Assembly (NCBI GenBank): GCA_038235385.1
Contig: JBBSTY010000035.1
Location: forward strand, 1 to 28,693
Reading direction: 5' to 3'
Length of the DNA stretch: 28,693 nt
Source: JBBSTY01 sp038235385
Lineage (GTDB): Bacteria; Actinomycetota; Acidimicrobiia; Acidimicrobiales; Acidimicrobilacustridaceae
Position 1 is the first letter of the stretch; each line of letters starts with the position of its first letter. Below are positions 22,965-28,693 of this stretch, piece after piece. A program made the translations under genes and the position numbers. A model generated the notes under the pieces. It saw nothing but the letters and a program-made list of their open reading frames with translations. It searched no databases and was not told the DNA's origin.

Positions 22965-24682
22965 GCGGCGCCACCTCGGAGCGCGTCGGCCCCCGACCGT
23001 CGGTCAGGACCGGCTTGCGAGCGTTGCTTCCCTCCCGCGACGACTACGTGGGGCTGTCGCGCTCGTGGCGCGGCGACATCGTGGCGGGCGTCACGGTCGG
23101 TGTCGTCGCGCTGCCGCTGGCGCTCGCGTTCGGCATCACGACCGGCCTCGGCGCGGCGGCGGGTCTCACCACCGCCATCGTTGCCGGCCTGGTCGCGGGC
23201 ATCCTGGGCGGTTCGAACGTGCAGGTGTCGGGCCCCACCGGCGCCATGACCGTCGTCCTGGTCCCGGTCGTCGCCCGTTACGGGTCCGAAGCCGTCGTGG
23301 TCGTCGGGGTGATCGCCGGGCTGTTGGTCATGGCCGCCGGGGTGTTCCGGCTCGGCCGTGCGCTCGCCTACATCCCCTGGCCGGTGATCGAGGGCTTCAC
23401 CCTCGGCATCGCCGCCATCATCTTCCTGCAGCAGGTGCCCGCCGCACTCGGCGTCGCCAAACCTGAAGGGGAGAACACCGCAGCCGTCGCCGCCAGCGCC
23501 GTCGGCGATGGGTTCGTCAACGGCAGCGTGCAGTCGATCGCGCTGGTCGCGATCGTCGTGGCGGTCATGGTGGTCGGTCCACGACTGCACCGGGCCGTCC
23601 CGGCGTCGCTCCTCGCGGTGATCGTCGCCACCGGCCTTGCGCTCGTCGCGGGGTGGGACGTCGCCACCATCGGCGCCCTGCCCAGCACCCTGCCCACACC
23701 GACCATCCCAACGGTCGCGTTCGCCGACCTCTCCCAGTACGCCGGTGCCGGTTTCGCGGTCGCGCTCCTCGCTTCGATCGAGAGCCTCATGTCGGCCAAG
23801 GTCGCCGACGGCATGACCGACGTGACCCGCCACAACCCCGACCGCGAGCTCTTCGGCCAAGGCATGGCCAACATCGTCGCGCCGCTCTTCGGGGGCATGC
23901 CCGCCACCGGAGCGATCGCCCGTACCGCCGTCAACGTGCGCGCCGGCGCCCGCACCCGGGCTGCCGCGATCGCTCATTCGTTCACCCTCGTGCTGGTCGT
24001 CCTGTTCGGATCGAGGCTCGTCGCCGCGATCCCGCTCGCCGCGCTGGCGGGGGTGCTGATGGTCACCGCGGCGCGCATGGTCGAGGTCCACAACGTCCGA
24101 GCCGTCCTGCGGTCGACCCGCTCCGACGTCGTCGTCCTCACACTCACCGCCGTCGCCACCGTCGCGTTCGACCTCATCGTCGCCGTCGAGATCGGGGTCG
24201 CCGCCGCAGCGATCCTCGCGCTGCGCAACGTCGCCCGAAGCACGACGTTCGCGCCGACACCGATCGATCGCGAGGTCGACACGGACGAGGAGCGCGAGCT
24301 GCTCGACGAGCACATCGTCGCCTACCGCATCGACGGAGCGCTCTTCTTCGGCGCGACCCAGCGCTTCCTCAACGAGCTCGCCCGAGTCGCCGATGTGCGG
24401 GTCGTCATCCTCCGGCTCCCCGACCTCCAGGTCCTCGATGCCACGGGCGCCCAGGCGATCGGCGAGATCGTCGCCGACCTGGAACGCCGCGGCATCACCG
24501 TCCTGCTCAAGGGCCCCCGCCCCGAACACGAGCGTCTCCTGCGGTCGGTCGGCGCGCTCGACCACGTGGCCTCGGAGCACCACGTCTTCACCCACCTCGA
24601 CGACGCCGTCGCCCACGCGCGCATCCACGCCCGAAGCACCGAACACGACCCCACGGCCTGCCCCCCGGCGGAAGCTGCCTGA
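22961..24682 (+). CDS. SulP-family anion transporter with STAS domain
   Basis: This 573-residue membrane protein has the SulP core (about residues 40-430): the first helix region GDIVAGVTVGVVALPLALAF, then NVQVSGPTGAMTVVL, SIESLMSAKVADGM and GMPATGAIARTAVNV. The C-terminal STAS domain (about 445-555) has LPDLQVLDATGAQAI, with Thr495 in the DxTG site that is phosphorylated in anti-sigma antagonists. Substrates of the family include sulfate, bicarbonate and dicarboxylates; sequence alone does not decide. No carbonic anhydrase lies next to it. Start ATG 22961 overlaps arsR. A hairpin follows the stop by 21 bases. Confidence 0.95.
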   Translation: MSGATSERVGPRPSVRTGLRALLPSRDDYVGLSRSWRGDIVAGVTVGVVALPLALAFGITTGLGAAAGLTTAIVAGLVAGILGGSNVQVSGPTGAMTVVLVPVVARYGSEAVVVVGVIAGLLVMAAGVFRLGRALAYIPWPVIEGFTLGIAAIIFLQQVPAALGVAKPEGENTAAVAASAVGDGFVNGSVQSIALVAIVVAVMVVGPRLHRAVPASLLAVIVATGLALVAGWDVATIGALPSTLPTPTIPTVAFADLSQYAGAGFAVALLASIESLMSAKVADGMTDVTRHNPDRELFGQGMANIVAPLFGGMPATGAIARTAVNVRAGARTRAAAIAHSFTLVLVVLFGSRLVAAIPLAALAGVLMVTAARMVEVHNVRAVLRSTRSDVVVLTLTAVATVAFDLIVAVEIGVAAAAILALRNVARSTTFAPTPIDREVDTDEERELLDEHIVAYRIDGALFFGATQRFLNELARVADVRVVILRLPDLQVLDATGAQAIGEIVADLERRGITVLLKGPRPEHERLLRSVGALDHVASEHHVFTHLDDAVAHARIHARSTEHDPTACPPAEAA

Positions 24683-24702
24683 CGGGCAGGTCTGTCGGAT
24701 GA

Positions 24703-24718
24703 CCCGACCTCGGTCGGG
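24703..24718 (+). terminator. Hairpin terminator candidate after sulP
   Basis: CCCGAC and GTCGGG pair around a CTCG loop, 21 bases after the sulP stop. No T-tract follows, as is frequent in high-GC actinobacteria. Confidence 0.45.
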
Positions 24719-24746
24719 ACCCGGGTGGCGCCGCGCCGATGCCGGG

Positions 24747-24776
24747 TATCATCGACGTGGTCGTGGACCCACGACC
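24747..24776 (+). promoter_or_regulatory. -10 box and perfect 8-bp-arm dyad before the ABC transporter genes
   Basis: TATCAT (24747-24752) is followed after 6 bases by the dyad GGTCGTGG-AC-CCACGACC (24759-24776), which would span the transcription start. It may be an operator or form a 5' hairpin in the leader. No convincing -35 is seen. The ribosome site GGAGG of the permease begins 25 bases further on. Confidence 0.5.
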
Positions 24777-24808
24777 TGCGCCACGGAGATCACCCTCGCG
24801 GGAGGATC

Positions 24809-25927
24809 ATGTCGTTGCTGTCGCTGATCTGGCACGACGTCTGGGTCAAGAAGACGCGCTCGGTGCTGACCGCCCTGGCCATCGCGGTCGGGGTGATGAC
24901 GGTCGTCACCCTCGGGATCGTGACCGACAGCATCCGCGCCACCGCCGCCGGCGTGCTCGAGGTGGGCTCGGCCGACTTCACCATCGCCCAGCAGGGCGTG
25001 TCCGACATCCTCCAGAGCGCCATCACCGATGCCCAGTTGGCGCAGGTCGCCCAGGAACCCGGTGTCGCCAGCGCGGTTGGGGTGTTGCTCGACACCGAGA
25101 ACCTGAACCCCGAGAACCCGTTGGTGGTCGAGATCGGGATCGACCCCGACGACCTCAGCGACTTCGGGGTCCAGATCGTCGGCGGGAAGGCCTTCGATGC
25201 CAACGCCACCGACCAGGTGATGCTGGGCTCGCGCCTCGCCGCCAACCTCGACACCCAGGTCGGCCAACAGATCACCATCGCCGACGGCCCCAAGACGGTC
25301 GTGGGCATCTTCAACACCGGCAACGTGTTCGGGGACTCGGCGGTCATGTTCCCGCTGGTGCCGTTCCAGGCCTACGAGAAGCAACCCGGCGGCTTGTCGC
25401 TGTTGTTCGTGAAGGTCACCCCCGGCAGCGACGTGGCCACGGTGGAACAGGCGATCGACGATGCGCACCCGACGCTGGTCGGCATCGCCAGCCTGGCCCA
25501 GTTCGGTCGAGCCGACAGCAGCTACCAGCTGATCACCGCCGCCGATCAGGCGGCCACGATCGTCGCCATCGTGATCGGCGCCATCATCGTCATGAACACC
25601 ATGTTGCTGTCGCTCGTCGAGCGCTACCGCGAGTTCGGGATCCTGCGCGCCATCGGATGGACGCGCCGTCGCATCGTCGCGCTCGTCCTCGGCGAGGCGA
25701 TCATGATCGGGTTCGCCGGAGCGGCCATCGGCGTGGGGCTGGCGTGGGGCCTGGCCACGATCCTCAGCCGGCTCCCGGACCTCGTCGGGATCCTCCACCC
25801 CACCTACACCGCCGGAGTCTTCGTTCGGGCTCTGTTGACCGCCGGCGCCGTGGCCTTCCTCGGCGCGCTGTACCCGGCCGTGCGGGCGGCCCGGCTCTCA
25901 CCGTTGGAGGCGCTGCGCCGTGAGTGA
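24809..25927 (+). CDS. ABC transporter permease, FtsX/MacB-like
   Basis: The 372-residue protein has one N-terminal membrane helix (about 15-38), a large extracytoplasmic MacB-core domain (about 40-240) and three C-terminal helices (from about 247), with the motif MLLSLVERYREFGILRAIGW before the coupling region and YPAVRAARLSPLEALR at the end. This is the type VII ABC architecture, in which the ATPase drives periplasmic movement, not simple transport; substrates include lipoproteins, peptides and lipids. GGAGG lies 3 bases before ATG 24809, a tight spacing. The stop overlaps the ATPase start by eight bases (GTGAGTGA). No membrane-fusion protein is present, as expected for a monoderm. Confidence 0.93.
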   Translation: MSLLSLIWHDVWVKKTRSVLTALAIAVGVMTVVTLGIVTDSIRATAAGVLEVGSADFTIAQQGVSDILQSAITDAQLAQVAQEPGVASAVGVLLDTENLNPENPLVVEIGIDPDDLSDFGVQIVGGKAFDANATDQVMLGSRLAANLDTQVGQQITIADGPKTVVGIFNTGNVFGDSAVMFPLVPFQAYEKQPGGLSLLFVKVTPGSDVATVEQAIDDAHPTLVGIASLAQFGRADSSYQLITAADQAATIVAIVIGAIIVMNTMLLSLVERYREFGILRAIGWTRRRIVALVLGEAIMIGFAGAAIGVGLAWGLATILSRLPDLVGILHPTYTAGVFVRALLTAGAVAFLGALYPAVRAARLSPLEALRRE

Positions 25928-26594
25928 CATGCCGACGGCCATGATCGAGGCCATCGACCTCCGCAAGTCCTACGACGGCGGGGTGATCGAGGCGCTCGAC
26001 GGGGTGACCCTCACCATCGCACCACAGGAGTTCGTCGCCATCACCGGCCCGTCCGGGTGCGGGAAGTCCACGCTGCTGCACATGCTCGCCGCGCTGGACC
26101 GACCCGACTCCGGCACGATCACTGTCGACGGCCACGACCTCACCGATCTCCACCAGCCCAACCGGTACCGACGGGATGTGATCGGGCTCGTCTTCCAGCT
26201 CCACAACCTCCTGCCGCACCTGAACGCCCGCCAGAACATCGAGGTGGCGATGATGGGAACGGGTCACTCGCGCAAGGAACAACGGGCCCGGGCCAACGAG
26301 CTCCTCGCCGCCGTCGACCTGGGCGGCCTCGAGGAGCGGCGACCTCCGCAGCTCTCGGGGGGTGAGCGCCAGCGGGTGGCGATCGCACGCGCCCTCGCCA
26401 ACCACCCGCAGGTGCTGTTGGCCGACGAACCCACCGGCAGCCTCGACAGCGCTGCGGTCGAGCGCACCCTGGCGTTGCTCGCCAGCCTCCGCCGCGACAG
26501 CGACGTCACCATCGTGATGGTGACCCACGATCCCGTGGTGGCGGCGGCCACCGACCGCACCATCCACCTGCGCGACGGGCGCGTGAGCGCCTGA
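25920..26594 (+). CDS. ABC transporter ATPase, LolD/MacB-like
   Basis: The 224-residue ATPase has Walker A GPSGCGKST, a Q-loop in FQLHNLLPHLNARQN, signature LSGGERQRVAIARAL, Walker B VLLADEPTGSLDS and the switch His in VMVTHDP. All catalytic residues are present. Length and motifs match the LolD/MacB/FtsE group that partners FtsX-like permeases, which is the gene overlapping it upstream. GTG 25920 is the start; ATG 25929 is an alternative. A region of inverted repeats separates its end from the convergent P-type ATPase. Confidence 0.95.
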   Translation: MSDMPTAMIEAIDLRKSYDGGVIEALDGVTLTIAPQEFVAITGPSGCGKSTLLHMLAALDRPDSGTITVDGHDLTDLHQPNRYRRDVIGLVFQLHNLLPHLNARQNIEVAMMGTGHSRKEQRARANELLAAVDLGGLEERRPPQLSGGERQRVAIARALANHPQVLLADEPTGSLDSAAVERTLALLASLRRDSDVTIVMVTHDPVVAAATDRTIHLRDGRVSA

Positions 26595-26630
26595 CCCGGT
26601 GCCGGGTCCACCGACGCCGGTCAGCGGTGG
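26594..26630. terminator. Bidirectional terminator candidate between convergent genes
   Basis: ACCCGG/CCGGGT (26594-26607, 2-base gap) and CCACCG/CGGTGG (26608-26613 and 26625-26630) are adjacent inverted repeats filling the 39-base gap. They could serve both strands; no T-tract is present. Confidence 0.45.
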
Positions 26631-26633
26631 TGG

Positions 26634-28693
26634 TCAGCGAGGTAGGGGCTGGCGGTGGCTCCAGTGCGCCGCCCTCCGGTGGATGCGGTGGGTGCGTCCG
26701 CGGGCGAGCGGTCGTGTCGTCGTCGCGGACTGGGACCGGTAGAAGACGTACTTGGCGATCTCGACGCACAGCAGGTATGCGACGACGAACGCAACCAGCA
26801 TTGCGAAGAAGGTCAGGGGGAGGGGGCCGAACCCGAGCGCGTCGTTGAGAGGGCTCTGGGGGATGACGATGCCGATCGCGACGACGACGAGCACCGACAC
26901 CAGCAGCGGTGTGGACGGCCGGCTTCGGGTGAACGGGACCCGACGGGTGCGGATCACGAACACGATGAGTGTCTGGGTGGCGAGGGACTCCACGAACCAA
27001 CCGGACCGGAACTCCGGCGCGGAGGCGTGGAACACCCACAGCATCACGGCGAACGTGGCGAAGTCGAAGATCGAGCTGATCGGCCCGAAGCGGATCATGA
27101 ACCGGCGGATGAAGCCGAGGTCCCAGTGCGACGGGCGATGCAACTGCTCCTCGTCGACGTTGTCGGTGGGGATCGCCATCTGGCTGGCGTCGTACAGGAG
27201 GTTGTTGAGCAGGATCTGGAACGGGAGCATCGGCAGGAAGGGGAGGAAGGCCGCGGCGACGGTGACGCTGAACATGTTGCCGAAGTTCGATGACGTACCC
27301 ATCAGGACGTACTTGATGGTGTTGGCGAAGATCCGACGTCCTTCGGCGATGCCGTCGGCGAGGACGTCGAGGTCGCGTTCGAGCAGGATGATGTCGGCGG
27401 CGTCCTTGGCGACGTCGGACGCCGAATCGACCGAGATCCCGACATCGGCGTGATGCAGGGCGAGGGCGTCGTTGACCCCGTCGCCGAGGAACGCGACCGC
27501 AGCCCCGGCGCGGCGTTGGGCCTGCACGATTCGAGCCTTCTGCTCGGGGCTGACCCGGGCGAAGATCGAGGTGCGGGCGACCACATCGACGAGGTCGGTG
27601 TCGTCGAGGTGGTTGAGGTCGGTCCCGGTGAGCGTCCCGAGGGATGCGATGCCGAGCGTCCGACATACCGTTTCGGCGACCACCGGGTTGTCGCCGGTGA
27701 CGACCTTGACGGTGATCCCGAGGGTGGCGAGCCGGGCGATCGATCGGGCAGCCGAACCCTTGGGCTGGTCGAGGAACGAGATGAACCCGAGGAGGTGCAG
27801 GCCCTGCTCGTCGGCCGGGGTGATCCCGGTCAGGTCGGGTGCCGCACGGGTGGCGACGGCCACGACCCGATTGCCGTCGGCGAACTCACGGTCGAGGACC
27901 CGTCGGGCATCGTCGGACACGTCGATGCAGCGATCGAGCACGCCCTCTGGTGCGCCCTTGGTGATGAGCAGCGTCTGGTCGTCGTGGTCGACCAGCACGG
28001 AGACGCAGCGGCGGTCGTGGTCGAACGGGGCGACGGCGATCCGGCGGTAGCCGGCGATCCGCTCGACGGTCGATCCGGGCGCCTCCCACAGTGCGAGGTC
28101 GAGCGAGTTGCCCCCCACGGCTCCGGTGTCGGTGAGCGAAGCCTCGTTGCACACGAGGCCGAGGACCTGCACCTGGTCATCAGCGGCCCCGGAGGTGTCG
28201 ATGGCTCGCTCGAAGCTGATCTGGCCCTCGGTGAGCGTTCCGGTCTTGTCGGTGAGGAGCAGATCGATGTCACCGAGATCCTCGATGCACACCAGCCGCC
28301 TCACCAGGACCTTCTTGGCCGCGAGGCGCCGCGAACCGGTCGCGAGGCTGGTGGACACGACGGCGGGGAGCAACTGGGGGGTGATCCCCACCGCAACGGC
28401 CAGCGAGAAGAGCACGGCCTCGATCACCGGCCGGCCGAGGACGACGTTCACGACGAGGATCGCCACACTGAGTGCAGCCGCGACCCGAGCGAGAAGACCG
28501 GAGAAGCGGGTGAGCCCGATCTGGAACTCGGTCTGTGGGTGCCGTTCTCCGAGGCCAGTGGCGATCTGGCCGAACCGGGTCGCTCGGCCGATGGCGACGA
28601 CGACGGCATCGGCGGCGCCCTCCTTCACGACGGTCCCCATGAACAGGCACGACGCCATCTCGGCGAGTGTCGAACCGGGAGGCACCGCCTCGA
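26634..28693 (-). CDS. mgtA: MgtA-type magnesium-translocating P-type ATPase, N-terminus outside window
   Basis: About 686 codons are visible; the frame is open at the window edge, so the N-terminal helices and part of the actuator domain are missing. Features in order: an actuator segment (LFMGTVVKEGAADAVVV), membrane helices with VGITPQLLPAVVS, the phosphorylation site DKTGTLTEG, the nucleotide domain (KGAPEGVLDRC), TGDNPVVAETVCRTLGI, the hinge GDGVNDALALHHADVG, and C-terminal helices including LPFQILLNNLLYDASQ and IRFGPISSIFDFATF. These match P3B (MgtA/MgtB) ATPases, which import Mg2+. The C-terminus ends with a basic tail. No Mg2+-sensing leader can be judged because the start is not in view. 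Confidence 0.95.
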   Translation of the reverse strand, partial: EAVPPGSTLAEMASCLFMGTVVKEGAADAVVVAIGRATRFGQIATGLGERHPQTEFQIGLTRFSGLLARVAAALSVAILVVNVVLGRPVIEAVLFSLAVAVGITPQLLPAVVSTSLATGSRRLAAKKVLVRRLVCIEDLGDIDLLLTDKTGTLTEGQISFERAIDTSGAADDQVQVLGLVCNEASLTDTGAVGGNSLDLALWEAPGSTVERIAGYRRIAVAPFDHDRRCVSVLVDHDDQTLLITKGAPEGVLDRCIDVSDDARRVLDREFADGNRVVAVATRAAPDLTGITPADEQGLHLLGFISFLDQPKGSAARSIARLATLGITVKVVTGDNPVVAETVCRTLGIASLGTLTGTDLNHLDDTDLVDVVARTSIFARVSPEQKARIVQAQRRAGAAVAFLGDGVNDALALHHADVGISVDSASDVAKDAADIILLERDLDVLADGIAEGRRIFANTIKYVLMGTSSNFGNMFSVTVAAAFLPFLPMLPFQILLNNLLYDASQMAIPTDNVDEEQLHRPSHWDLGFIRRFMIRFGPISSIFDFATFAVMLWVFHASAPEFRSGWFVESLATQTLIVFVIRTRRVPFTRSRPSTPLLVSVLVVVAIGIVIPQSPLNDALGFGPLPLTFFAMLVAFVVAYLLCVEIAKYVFYRSQSATTTRPLARGRTHRIHRRAAHWSHRQPLPR

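Noticed and set aside
22841..24646. Minus-strand open frame of 601 codons opposite sulP
   Set aside because: Acidic low-complexity shadow translation; the plus-strand SulP/STAS motifs are unmistakable.

Overview
The window is chromosomal DNA of a high-GC Actinomycetota. The evidence is strong G/C third-position bias on both strands, a mycothiol-type DinB/MDMPI enzyme, a tRNA gene without encoded CCA, and several genes whose start codon sits 6-8 bases after a TAnnnT -10 box, as expected of leaderless actinobacterial transcripts. Gene content (benzaldehyde-lyase-like enzyme, AurF-type diiron protein, B12-binding regulator, GH5 glycosidase) would fit Acidimicrobiia, but that placement is inference.

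Layout. 1-2961 (minus) is the 5' part of a secreted kelch copper-radical oxidase (galactose/glyoxal oxidase type) with FN3 repeats. 3122-3195 is tRNA-Val(CAC). It is followed by a scar: an IS481-family transposase fragment (3495-3776) fused head-on to a decayed SRPBCC gene (3777-4144). That gene was the last member of an operon, read on the minus strand, of a benzaldehyde-lyase-like ThDP enzyme, a zinc butanediol-dehydrogenase-like enzyme and the SRPBCC protein. A TetR gene at 7043-7648 diverges from this operon. 8084-11652 is the class Ia ribonucleotide reductase pair nrdA-nrdB. 11694-13029 holds a cobalamin-binding HTH regulator, the first 17 codons of a BtuF-like gene and the C-terminal piece of a GNAT toxin. 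13115-14332 is a CPA1 Na+/H+ antiporter. 14630-15423 is a complete TacA-TacT (DUF1778-GNAT) toxin-antitoxin pair. 15678-17089 is a TetR-MDMPI operon whose promoter is tiled by three 15-nt dyads at exactly 18-bp spacing.

17310-21077 (plus) carries a protein tyrosine phosphatase with an N-terminal Cys/His module, an AurF-like diiron protein and a secreted GH5 glycosidase of endoglycosylceramidase type. 21222-21977 (minus) is an SDR with an altered active site, followed by a maf gene fragment. 22593-26594 (plus) is ArsR-SulP, then an ABC permease-ATPase pair. 26634 to the window end (minus) is an MgtA-type P-type ATPase without its N-terminus.

Most of the window is small operons with overlapping start and stop codons, each with its own regulator, separated by truncated genes. 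At least five decayed gene pieces (IS481 transposase, SRPBCC, btuF, GNAT, maf) mark repeated small deletions or rearrangements. No single new system is proven. The best leads are the ThDP/dehydrogenase acyloin operon, the 18-bp operator array, the cobalamin regulator lacking a CarH upper-ligand histidine, and the recurring leaderless promoter pattern.
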